From: Candidatus Krumholzibacteriia bacterium
Lineage (GTDB): Bacteria > Krumholzibacteriota > Krumholzibacteriia > LZORAL124-64-63
Assembly (NCBI GenBank): GCA_028718575.1
Contig: JAQULN010000141.1
Coordinates: 1-7,304, forward strand
Reading direction: 5' to 3'
DNA: 7,304 bases
Made by a program: the position numbers and the translations under genes. Shown in pieces: positions 1 to 6,966 of this stretch. The notes beneath the pieces were generated by a model that was given only the letters and a program-made list of their open reading frames with translations, ran no database searches and was not told where the DNA came from. How positions within the stretch are numbered: the first letter of the stretch is position 1; every line of letters starts with the position of its first letter.

Positions 1-597
1 GATGTCATCCTTGCCGGGACGCACCAGGTTCGCGAACCGTTCCTGCAACGCCGCGATGATCGCCGCTGTCTCGTCGACGCTCAGCGTGGTCTGGGTGACA
101 TAGGCAATTTCGGCGTCGACAGGCAGCGGCAGAATTGCCACGTCGGCAGCGGTCTCGACCAGGTGGACCAGGTCGGGAGCCTCGCCGGTCGTGCCGGCAA
201 CCTCGTCGTGGCCGGCGTGCCCGATCAACACGATCGGGCGCCTTTTCTCGGCGTGTCGCCGCACGCTGTTATGGACCCTGGTGACCAGCGGGCAGGTGGC
301 GTCCACGGTCCGCAAGCCGCGCCGCTCCGCCTCGCGGCGCACGTGCGGCGAGACCCCGTGGGCGCTGAACACCACCAGCGCGCCGTCGGGAACCTCGCCC
401 AACTCGTCCACGAACACCACCCCGCGCTGGCGGAACGACGCCACCACGGCTTGGTTGTGTACGATCTCCTTGCGCACGTAGAGGGGGGGGCCATGGGTCG
501 CCAAGAGGTGCTCCACCACGCCCACGGCTCGTTCGACGCCGGCGCAGAAACCTCGCGGCCGCGCGATGAGAAGCTGTTTGTGTTGCTGGGCCTGCAC
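1..597 (-). CDS. ispH: 4-hydroxy-3-methylbut-2-enyl diphosphate reductase (IspH/LytB), N-terminal part, cut by the window edge
   Basis: Cytoplasmic [4Fe-4S] enzyme of the last MEP-pathway step, reducing HMBPP to IPP and DMAPP. The minus-strand frame is open to the left edge and gives 199 residues from a GTG at 597. Counting from that start, the family landmarks are in order: RPRGFCAG with cluster Cys18, IVHN with His47, SAHGVS with His80, DATCPLVT with cluster Cys102, GHAGHDEV with His130 and Glu132, and TQTTLS near 168-173. The visible part ends at GKDDI, just before the place where the family carries its third cluster cysteine, so that residue lies outside the window. Start choice: GTG 597 has an AGAAGG about 10 nt upstream and gives a near-normal N-terminus. 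An in-frame ATG at 621 adds 8 residues but has no visible ribosome binding site. The gene is transcribed divergently from the efflux operon. The identification is very secure; the exact start is not. Confidence 0.96.
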   Translation of the reverse strand, partial: MQAQQHKQLLIARPRGFCAGVERAVGVVEHLLATHGPPLYVRKEIVHNQAVVASFRQRGVVFVDELGEVPDGALVVFSAHGVSPHVRREAERRGLRTVDATCPLVTRVHNSVRRHAEKRRPIVLIGHAGHDEVAGTTGEAPDLVHLVETAADVAILPLPVDAEIAYVTQTTLSVDETAAIIAALQERFANLVRPGKDDI

Positions 598-740
598 GAA
601 CCAACCGCCTTCTGCCCGCATACCGTGATCGTGGCGCCGGGACTCCACCAAGAAAAGCAAGAAACGCCAGAACGACACCGTCGACAAGCCGCAGACTCCG
701 GCCGCCGCCCCGGGGTCGGCCAAATTCGCCCTTGCGCCAC

Positions 741-795
741 TGTAATTATATATTAGATTCCTTGCTATTAAACTTCGAAACTGCATTATATCAGA
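741..795. promoter_or_regulatory. AT-rich divergent promoter region between ispH and the efflux operon
   Basis: A markedly AT-rich stretch inside GC-rich DNA. On the minus strand it carries two exact TATAAT hexamers, at 790-785 and 750-745; the first lies in TGATATAAT, an extended -10, and would drive ispH with a long leader. On the plus strand, candidate elements for the operon are weaker: TATATT at 748-753, or TTGCTA at 762-767 paired with CATTAT at 784-789 with 16 bp between them. A TTCGAA palindrome lies at 774-779, and a related ATTATAT element recurs at both ends of the island. No regulator site could be assigned. The promoter reading is an inference from base composition and hexamer matches. 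Confidence 0.5.
785..790 (-). promoter_or_regulatory. extended -10 element, probable ispH promoter
   Basis: Reading the minus strand, TGATATAAT contains a consensus TATAAT preceded by TG and one base, the layout of an extended -10. Transcription would begin near 778 and leave an untranslated leader of roughly 180 nt before GTG 597. No good -35 is seen at the usual distance, which fits an extended -10 promoter. A second TATAAT at 750-745 is an alternative. Confidence 0.4.
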
Positions 796-807
796 AAGGA
801 GCTTGCC

Positions 808-1020
808 ATGACCGTCGACCGCTGGCTGCGAGCCATCGCCGGAGCCTTCATCACCCTCAGCGTGATCCTCGCCGTCACCGTGCATAGCAACTGGCTGTAC
901 TTCACGGCCTTTGTGGGATTGAATCTGTTCCAGAGCGCGTTCACCCGCTGGTGTCCGATGATCACCATCTTGCGCAAGCTCGGCGTGCCGGAGCAGGTCG
1001 CCCCGAGCCACAGCCGCTGA
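808..1020 (+). CDS. DUF2892 / YgaP-like small inner-membrane protein
   Basis: A 70-residue protein with two predicted membrane helices, about residues 9-25 and 29-46, joined by a very short turn. The pattern of an N-terminal DR..R...G, then YFTAFVGLNLFQSAFT, then WCP with Cys49, then LRKLGV matches the DUF2892 or YgaP-type transmembrane domain. That domain is found alone or fused to rhodanese domains; no rhodanese is present here. The start is well supported by AAGGAG at 796-801, six bases before the ATG. It is the first gene of the operon, and its TGA is directly followed by the ribosome binding site of the outer-membrane factor gene. Its function is unknown. Co-transcription suggests a link to the pump or its substrate, but this is inference. 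Confidence 0.9.
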   Translation: MTVDRWLRAIAGAFITLSVILAVTVHSNWLYFTAFVGLNLFQSAFTRWCPMITILRKLGVPEQVAPSHSR

Positions 1021-1025
1021 GGAGG
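1021..1025 (+). promoter_or_regulatory. ribosome binding site deciding the outer-membrane factor start
   Basis: GGAGG lies directly after the TGA of the preceding small gene and six bases before ATG 1032. It supports that start over the in-frame ATG at 951, which would lie inside the previous gene. Confidence 0.8.
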
Positions 1026-1031
1026 CATGTC

Positions 1032-2414
1032 ATGCTGCGGTGCCTGATGATGTGCGCGCTCGCGTTCGCGGCCGCGGCCGCACGGCCGGCCCCGGCCAGC
1101 GCGAGCGAGGCGGTCCGCCTCGGCGAGGTACGGGGGGACACCCTGGTTGTCGCGCTGCCGCGCCTGATCGATGCCGCGCTCGAACGCAATGAAATGTTGC
1201 TGGCGAGCGGCGCCATGGTCGCCGCGGCGCAAGCCCGCGCGGCCGGCGCCTGGTCCGGCATGCTGCCGCGTGTCTCGCTCAGCGAATTTTTCCTGCGCTC
1301 GGACGACCCCCTCATGGCCTTCGGTTTCAAACTGAACAACCGCGATGCGCAACCCGCCGATTTCGCGCCGAATGCGTTGAACGATCCCGGCGAAGCCAAC
1401 AACTGGGTCACCCGGTTGCAGGTGATGCAGCCGATCTTCAACGGCGGCATGGCATGGTACGGCAAGGCGGCCGCGAGCGCCGCGGCCGCAGCCGCGCGCT
1501 TCGACCATGCCCGCGCGAGAGAGACGGTCGTGCTGCAGGCGGTGCAGATCTATGAGGGGTTGATCCTCGGCTTGTCGTACCAGGATGTGATGACGGCCGC
1601 CATCACAAGCGCCGAGGCGCACGCGCGGCAGGCGCGGTCGCTCCTGGATGCCGAGATGGCCACCGAAGCCGATCTGCTGCAGGCCGAGGTCTTCCTCAGC
1701 AGCCTGCGCCAGCAGTTGATCAACGTACAGAATCAGGTGGCGACAGCCGGCGAGATGATCCGGCTGCTGACGGCGATCGAGACGCCGCTGGTGCTGATCG
1801 CCGAGCGGCGGCCGGTTCTACCGGCGCCCGCCGCGGAAGCCGCGCGCGCCGCCGTCGCGCAACGCAGCGATCTGCAAGCCCGCCGTCTCGAGGCCGAAGC
1901 CGCCGCCAAGATGGTCGGCGTGGCCCGGGGCGCCATGCTGCCGCACGTGAATCTCAGCCTGGAGCGCAACTACTACAGCCAGGACTCCATGTTCGGCAAC
2001 GACGCCAAGAGTTGGAACCTCGGCGTCTACGCCACCTGGGACGTGTTCAAGGGCCTGGCCAACATCGCTGAGTTGCGGCAAGCCCGCGCCCAGCGCCGCG
2101 CCGCCGAGCACCGTTATCAGTTCGCAGAGCGGCAGGCCCGCCACGAAACGATCCAGGCACAGCTCGACGTCGAAGCCGCCGGCGCCCGCATCGAAGTCGC
2201 CGAGTCGGCCGTCGGCGCCGCGCGCGCGTCGTTGCGCATCGTCACCAATCAATACCGCGAGGGACTCGCCAGCATGGTCGACCTCCTGGACGTCCAGGCC
2301 GCGGCCATCAAGAGCGAGGGCGACCTCGTGCAAGCCCGCCACGACTATCGCATCGCCCAGGCCCGGCTCGCGTACACCGCCGGCCGCGACGCGACCCAGG
2401 GAGGTATCCAGTGA
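1032..2414 (+). CDS. TolC-family outer-membrane efflux factor
   Basis: A 460-residue outer-membrane channel subunit that would trimerise into a beta-barrel plus periplasmic alpha-tunnel, forming the exit duct of the tripartite pump. A signal peptide is visible: MLRCLMMC, then an Ala-rich hydrophobic core, then ASASE with likely cleavage after residue 21. Two OEP repeats follow. Each has long Ala/Gln/Arg-rich helices interrupted by a strand region, about residues 76-140 (PRVSLSEFFLR to LQVMQPIFNGG) and 302-340 (PHVNLSLERNYY to YATWDVFKG). The paired strand turns and the repeat of QPIFNGG and WDVFKG are typical of the family. NQYREGLASMVDLLDVQ near residues 407-423 is the usual C-terminal helix motif. 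The start has a strong GGAGG. The last base of the stop overlaps the adaptor's ATG. The family call is secure; the substrate cannot be read from this protein. Confidence 0.95.
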   Translation: MLRCLMMCALAFAAAAARPAPASASEAVRLGEVRGDTLVVALPRLIDAALERNEMLLASGAMVAAAQARAAGAWSGMLPRVSLSEFFLRSDDPLMAFGFKLNNRDAQPADFAPNALNDPGEANNWVTRLQVMQPIFNGGMAWYGKAAASAAAAAARFDHARARETVVLQAVQIYEGLILGLSYQDVMTAAITSAEAHARQARSLLDAEMATEADLLQAEVFLSSLRQQLINVQNQVATAGEMIRLLTAIETPLVLIAERRPVLPAPAAEAARAAVAQRSDLQARRLEAEAAAKMVGVARGAMLPHVNLSLERNYYSQDSMFGNDAKSWNLGVYATWDVFKGLANIAELRQARAQRRAAEHRYQFAERQARHETIQAQLDVEAAGARIEVAESAVGAARASLRIVTNQYREGLASMVDLLDVQAAAIKSEGDLVQARHDYRIAQARLAYTAGRDATQGGIQ

Positions 2415-3550
2415 TGATCCGGAGGCTTGATCCCCAGCATCGCCGCGCCGGCGAAATCGGATCGGCGCGAGCGCGCCGCCGACCCGCTGTGATCGCGGCG
2501 ACCGCCGCCCTGGCGGTTATCGCTCTTGCGCTCGGCGGCTGCGGCGGCGGCGACCAGCCCGCGAGCTACCAGCCCAAGGAAGTGCGGGCCGACCTGGTGG
2601 CCGCGCTGCGTACCAGCGTGCCTCGCATTGTGATGGCAACCGGCGAGTTGCGCGCCCAGAACACCGTCGAAGTCTCGACGCGGATGATGGGCCACGTACG
2701 CGAGGTCCTCGTGCGCGAAGGCATGCAAGTTGCAGCCGGCCAGTGCCTGGTTCGCATCGACGACACCGACGTGCTCGCGCAACAGCGGCAGGCCGAGGCC
2801 GCCGTCGCCGAAGCGCGCGCTGTGCTCGACAACGCCGAAACCAACCTCGCCCGCTTCGAGCGGCTGTTCGCGGAGAACTCGGTCTCGCGCGCCCAGCTCG
2901 ACGATGTGCGCACTGGGCGCGACCGCGCGCGCGCCGGCCTGCAGCGCGCCGAGGCCGCCCTGGCCGAGGTCGGCGTCCACTTGAGCTACCTGCGCGTCCA
3001 GGCGCCCGCCGCCGGCACGGTGATCCGGCGGCTCGTGGACCCCGGCGACATGGCCAGCCCCGGCATGCCGCTGGTGATCCTCGAACAGGGCAACGTCATG
3101 AAGGTGCGCGCCGGCCTCAGCGAACGCGATGTCGACCTGGTGAACGTGGGCGCCGAGGTGAGGGTGAAGGTGACCTCGCTGGACCAGGCGGTCTACACGG
3201 TGCCGGTCGCGCGCATCATCCCCGCGGCGAATCCGCAGAGCCGCACGTTCGATCTCGAAGCGTACCTGCCCAACGACGATCGCCGCCTGCGCAGCGGTAT
3301 GTTCGCCCGCGTCGAGGTTCCGATCGGCGCGCGCGACGCCATCCTGGTGCCGCGCGAAGCGCTGCATTTGCGCGGCCAGCTCACCGGCGTCTGGATCGTC
3401 GATGAGACCGAGACCGCGCACCTGCGCTGGATCCGCACCGGGCGCGAGGTCGGCGACGAGATCGAAGTCGTGTCGGGCCTGCAGGGCGGCGAATCTCTCG
3501 TCCTGCGGTCCGACCTGCCGCTGGTCGAAGGCGACAAGGTGGTGAGGTGA
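2414..3550 (+). CDS. RND efflux periplasmic adaptor (membrane fusion protein), probable lipoprotein
   Basis: A 378-residue adaptor joining the permease to the outer-membrane channel. After an unusually long Arg-rich leader of about 24 residues comes a hydrophobic segment ending in ALALGGC, a lipobox with candidate lipid-bearing Cys43. Domains in order: first lipoyl half at about 90-116 (GHVREVLVREGMQV), an alpha-helical coiled-coil hairpin at about 117-190 with Ala/Arg/Glu heptads, second lipoyl half at 193-223 (VQAPAAGTVIRRLVDPGD), a beta-barrel at about 228-303 (ending SGMFARVEVPIG), and a membrane-proximal domain at about 306-378. The APxxGxV motif is diagnostic of the family. AGGGAGGT at 2398-2405 serves as ribosome binding site. 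The ATG at 2414 overlaps the preceding TGA by one base (TGATG). An immediately upstream in-frame GTG at 2411 is an alternative start. Tight coupling implies the same operon. Confidence 0.95.
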   Translation: MIRRLDPQHRRAGEIGSARARRRPAVIAATAALAVIALALGGCGGGDQPASYQPKEVRADLVAALRTSVPRIVMATGELRAQNTVEVSTRMMGHVREVLVREGMQVAAGQCLVRIDDTDVLAQQRQAEAAVAEARAVLDNAETNLARFERLFAENSVSRAQLDDVRTGRDRARAGLQRAEAALAEVGVHLSYLRVQAPAAGTVIRRLVDPGDMASPGMPLVILEQGNVMKVRAGLSERDVDLVNVGAEVRVKVTSLDQAVYTVPVARIIPAANPQSRTFDLEAYLPNDDRRLRSGMFARVEVPIGARDAILVPREALHLRGQLTGVWIVDETETAHLRWIRTGREVGDEIEVVSGLQGGESLVLRSDLPLVEGDKVVR

Positions 3551-3554
3551 CATG

Positions 3555-6500
3555 ATGGACCGCGACACGCTTGCCGTGCGGACGGATACCGACATGCCGC
3601 CGAATCCGGGCGCGATGACCCGGCTCGCGAATTTATTCATCAATTCGCGCCTGACCCCGCTGCTCGTGGCGGCCATGCTGCTGATCGGCCTCTTCGCGAT
3701 CTCGCTCACGCCGCGGGAAGAAGAACCCCAGATCGTGGTGCCGATGATCGATGTGATGGTGATGCTGCCGGGCGCCACGCCGCTGCAGGTCGAGAACCTG
3801 GTAACCAAGCCGCTCGAGCAGAAGATCTGGGAAATCGAGGACGTCGAGTACGTCTACAGCTCCTCCTTCGACGGCTTCTCCCTGGTGACCGCGCGTTATT
3901 TGGTCGGCACCGATATGGACGGCGCGGTCACACGGCTCTGGAACAAGATCCTCGGCAACATGGATCTGGCGCCGCTGGGCATCTTGCAGCCGCTCATCAA
4001 AGTGCGGTCGATCGACGACGTGCCGGTCTTGACCCTGACCCTCTGGAGCGAGCACTACGACCTCTACGACCTGCGACAGCTCGCCGGCGAGCTACGGGGG
4101 GAGATTGCCGCCGTCGAGAACGTTTCGGTGGTGGACCTGCACGGCGGGCGCCGGCGGGCCGTCCGCGTGGAACCGGACCCGCAACGACTGGCCGCCCACG
4201 GCGTGACCATGCTGTCGGTGTTGCCGGCTCTGCAAATGCAGAACCAGAGCCTGCCCGCCGGCTCGCTCAGCATGGCGGGCCAGGAATTCTCGGTCGAAAC
4301 GAGCGCCTTTCTGCGCGACGCCGACGACGTCGCCAATCTGGTGGTCGGCGTGTTCAACGGCCGGCCGGTGCGCCTCCAGGACGTGGCTGCTGTGACCGAC
4401 GGCCCCGCCGAGATCGACAGCTACGCCTTCTTCGGCGTCGGCCCGCGCGCGGCGGACATCGGCCTGGACACGCAGCGCGTCCCGGTGGGCAGCGAGCAGC
4501 CGGCCGTGACCATCTCGGTCGCCAAGCGCAAGGGCAGCGACGCCACGCGCGTGACCGAGGCCGTGCGCGCCAAGGTTGAGCAGTTGCGCGGCCGCCTGAT
4601 CCCCGCCGACGTCGAGGTGACCGTGACCCGCGACTACGGCGAGACCGCGAACGAGAAAGCCCGCAGCCTGATCCAGAACCTCGGCCTGGCGATCTTGCTG
4701 GCCATGGCCGTGGTGTTCTTGGCCATGGGCTGGCGCGGGTCGTTGATCATCTTCGTGTCGATTCCGACCACGTTTGCCTTGACCCTGTTCTCCTACTACA
4801 TGCTGGGCTACACGCTGAACCGCGTGACCCTGTTCGCGTTGATCCTGGTCAACGGTCTCGTCGTCGACGGCACGATCATCGTGGTCGAGAACATCCACCG
4901 GCATTTCCAGGAGCGCGGCCGCCGCAGCGTCAAGATCGCCCTGCGCGCGATCCAGGAAGTGGGCAATCCCACCATCCTGGCCACCTTGACGGTGATCGCG
5001 TCGCTCTTTCCCATGGCCTTCGTGAGCGGCCTGATGGGCCCCTACATGCGACCCATGCCGATCGGCGCCTCGCTCGCCATGCTGTTCTCGCTGCTGGTCG
5101 CCTTCGTCATCGCACCCTGGTTCGCCATGCGGGTGCTCAAGCCGCAGCATGGCGCCGGCGGCGACACCGCCGAGGCGACCGGCCGCCGGCTGCAAGACAC
5201 GATGATCTTCAAGCTCTACGAGCGCACCATGCGCCCGCTGATCAGCCGGCCGGCCCGCGGCGTGCTGGCCTTGATCGCGGTCGCGGTGCTGACCGGTGCC
5301 AGCACGCTGCTCTTCTTCACCCGCATGGTCGAGGTGAAGATGCTGCCCTTCGACAACAAGAGCGAGTTCCAGGTCATCGTCGACATGCCGGAGGGCACGA
5401 CCCTGGAGCAGACCACCAGCGTCGCGCGCGAGATCGGCACCTACTTGGCCACGGTGCCCGAGGTGACCGACTATCAGCTCTACGCTGGCCAGGCGGCGCC
5501 GGTCAACTTCAGCGGCCTCGTGCGCCACTACATGCTGCGGCGCGGACCCAACGTCGCCGATTTGCAGGTCAACCTGGTGGACAAGAGCAAGCGCCGGGAC
5601 CAGAGCCACGCCATCGCCGTGCGCGTGCGCGAACCGATCGCCGCGATCGCCGCCCGCCACGGCGCCGCCGTCAAGGTGGTCGAGGTGCCGCCCGGACCGC
5701 CGGTGCTGGCCACGCTGGTCGCCGAGGTCTACGGCCCGGACTTCGCCGGCCGCCTCGAGGTGGCCCGGCAGATCAAAGAGATCTTCGAGACGACGCCCGG
5801 CGTCGTCGACGTGGATTGGTTCGTCGAAGCGGACCAGACGCGCTATCGCTTCGTCGTGGACAAGGAGCGCGCGGCCGTGCGCGGCGTCAGTTCACAACAG
5901 GTGGCACAGACCTTGGCCGTAGCCCTGGCGGGCCTGGACGTGGGTCTGGTGCACGTCGACGACGCGGCCGAGCCGGTGCCGGTCAACGTGCGCCTGCCGC
6001 TGGTCGACCGCGGCAGCGCCGACGCCCTCGGTGAGCTGTTCGTGGGCAGCCAGGACGGCGGCCTCGTGCCGCTGGCGGACGTCGTGCGGATCGAAGAGAC
6101 CGTCATCGACAAGAGCCGCCACCGGCGCAACCTGAAACCCCTGATCTACGTGACCGGCGACGTCGCCGGCCGGCTCGAGTCGCCCGTCTACGCAATCCTG
6201 GACATGCGTCCGCGCATCGCCGCGATTCCGCTGCCCGACGGCGTTGAGATGTCGCAGCACTTCCGCGCGCAGCCGGAGTTGACCGAACGCTTCAGTCTGA
6301 AATGGGACGGTGAATGGCATATCACCTACGAGGTGTTCCGCGACCTCGGCGCCGCCTTCGCCGTGGTCATGGTGATCATCTACCTCTTGATCGTCGCCAT
6401 GTTCCAGAGTTTCACGATTCCGCTCTTGATGATGATTCCGATTCCGTTGACCCTGATCGGTATTGTGCCCGGGCACCTGATGTTCGGAGCGTTCTTCACG

Positions 6501-6836
6501 GCGACGAGCATGATCGGTTTGATCGCACTGGCCGGGATCATGGTGCGCAACAGCGTGCTCCTGATCGATTTCATCATCGCGCGGCAGAAACAGGGGCTGG
6601 CGCTGGACGACGCGGTCGTCGAGGCTGGCGCGGTGCGCTTTCTGCCGATCGTGCTGACGGCCGGCACCGTCGTCGCCGGCAGTTTTGTGATGATCTTCGA
6701 TCCGATCTTCCAGGGCATGGCGATCTCGCTGATGATGGGCGCCCTGCTCAGCACCGTGCTGACCATCGTGGTGATTCCGCTGGCATACTACCTCTTCGCG
6801 CGCGGACGGGAGGACGAGAGGACCCGGGCCATATAG
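3555..6836 (+). CDS. RND-family efflux permease (AcrB/HAE1-like) with variant proton-relay residues
   Basis: Inner-membrane proton-driven pump subunit of 1093 residues from ATG 3555; the adjacent ATG 3552 would add one residue, and residue numbers here count from 3552. GAGGTG at 3544-3549 favours 3555. The architecture is the full RND duplication: TM1 at about 34-53, a periplasmic porter region to about 370, TM2-6 at about 375-560, a cytoplasmic linker, TM7 at about 570-588, a second porter region to about 925, and TM8-12 from about 931 to 1085. The segments PREEEPQIVVP, PGATPLQVENLVTKPLE, NFSGLVRHYMLRRGP and QSHAIAVRVREP place it in the general AcrB-like superfamily rather than SecDF. In TM4 the motif GLVVDGTIIVVENIHRH has Asp439-Gly440 where AcrB has Asp407-Asp408. 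In TM10, IMVRNSVLLIDF has Arg999 where AcrB has Lys940. The substrate is unknown, and classical drug specificity should not be assumed. Confidence 0.95.
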   Translation: MDRDTLAVRTDTDMPPNPGAMTRLANLFINSRLTPLLVAAMLLIGLFAISLTPREEEPQIVVPMIDVMVMLPGATPLQVENLVTKPLEQKIWEIEDVEYVYSSSFDGFSLVTARYLVGTDMDGAVTRLWNKILGNMDLAPLGILQPLIKVRSIDDVPVLTLTLWSEHYDLYDLRQLAGELRGEIAAVENVSVVDLHGGRRRAVRVEPDPQRLAAHGVTMLSVLPALQMQNQSLPAGSLSMAGQEFSVETSAFLRDADDVANLVVGVFNGRPVRLQDVAAVTDGPAEIDSYAFFGVGPRAADIGLDTQRVPVGSEQPAVTISVAKRKGSDATRVTEAVRAKVEQLRGRLIPADVEVTVTRDYGETANEKARSLIQNLGLAILLAMAVVFLAMGWRGSLIIFVSIPTTFALTLFSYYMLGYTLNRVTLFALILVNGLVVDGTIIVVENIHRHFQERGRRSVKIALRAIQEVGNPTILATLTVIASLFPMAFVSGLMGPYMRPMPIGASLAMLFSLLVAFVIAPWFAMRVLKPQHGAGGDTAEATGRRLQDTMIFKLYERTMRPLISRPARGVLALIAVAVLTGASTLLFFTRMVEVKMLPFDNKSEFQVIVDMPEGTTLEQTTSVAREIGTYLATVPEVTDYQLYAGQAAPVNFSGLVRHYMLRRGPNVADLQVNLVDKSKRRDQSHAIAVRVREPIAAIAARHGAAVKVVEVPPGPPVLATLVAEVYGPDFAGRLEVARQIKEIFETTPGVVDVDWFVEADQTRYRFVVDKERAAVRGVSSQQVAQTLAVALAGLDVGLVHVDDAAEPVPVNVRLPLVDRGSADALGELFVGSQDGGLVPLADVVRIEETVIDKSRHRRNLKPLIYVTGDVAGRLESPVYAILDMRPRIAAIPLPDGVEMSQHFRAQPELTERFSLKWDGEWHITYEVFRDLGAAFAVVMVIIYLLIVAMFQSFTIPLLMMIPIPLTLIGIVPGHLMFGAFFTATSMIGLIALAGIMVRNSVLLIDFIIARQKQGLALDDAVVEAGAVRFLPIVLTAGTVVAGSFVMIFDPIFQGMAISLMMGALLSTVLTIVVIPLAYYLFARGREDERTRAI

Positions 6837-6933
6837 TGATAATTTGTGTTCGATTCTGAACCCCTTCGGGCACTTGGAGATGTAGGGTTTCGCCGGATCG
6901 GCGGACGGAGGTGGTCAACGTCATTTTCTCCGC

Positions 6934-6962
6934 TTGCGAAAATTTACAGTGATCATTATCAT
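6934..6962 (+). promoter_or_regulatory. sigma70-like promoter of a candidate small RNA
   Basis: TTGCGA at 6934-6939 (four of six to the -35 consensus) and TATCAT at 6957-6962 (five of six to the -10) are separated by exactly 17 bp. Transcription would begin near 6967-6970, at the foot of the first predicted stem of the candidate RNA. This is the best plus-strand promoter match I found by eye in the non-coding parts of the window. Confidence 0.5.
6942..6960. promoter_or_regulatory. Fur-box-like operator overlapping the promoter
   Basis: Read on the minus strand from 6960, the sequence begins GATAATGAT, matching the first nine bases of the 19-bp Fur consensus exactly; the second half is poor, giving 12 of 19 overall. 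It covers part of the spacer and the -10 of the promoter above, a typical position for repression by Fur with ferrous iron. Only one half-site is strong, so the regulator assignment is tentative. Confidence 0.35.
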
Positions 6963-6966
6963 ATGG

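Noticed and set aside
163..756. Plus-strand open frame of 197 codons opposite ispH
   Set aside because: It is the antisense shadow of the clear IspH frame, has a His/Arg/Pro-rich composition unlike a folded protein, and has no family match.
951..1031. Earlier in-frame ATG for the outer-membrane factor
   Set aside because: It would overlap the DUF2892 gene by 70 bp and bury the signal peptide behind 27 residues; ATG 1032 has GGAGG at the right distance and starts the signal peptide directly.
2345..3808. Long minus-strand open frame (487 codons) opposite the adaptor and permease start
   Set aside because: It lies antisense to well-identified adaptor and permease coding sequence and is His/Asp/Gly/Ala-rich, as expected from reading GC-rich genes on the wrong strand.
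4092..5660. Long minus-strand open frame (522 codons) opposite the permease
   Set aside because: Its composition is dominated by His, Gln, Asp and Gly, it lies wholly inside the permease gene and has no own context; a GC-rich codon-bias shadow.
6838..6843. GATAAT at the permease stop as another Fur half-site
   Set aside because: It is an isolated hexamer with no second half-site and no adjacent promoter.
6891..6903. CGCCG-GAT-CGGCG hairpin as the terminator of the efflux operon
   Set aside because: The stem is only 5 bp and is followed by GGACGGAGG with no T-run; the 7018-7052 hairpin is far better.
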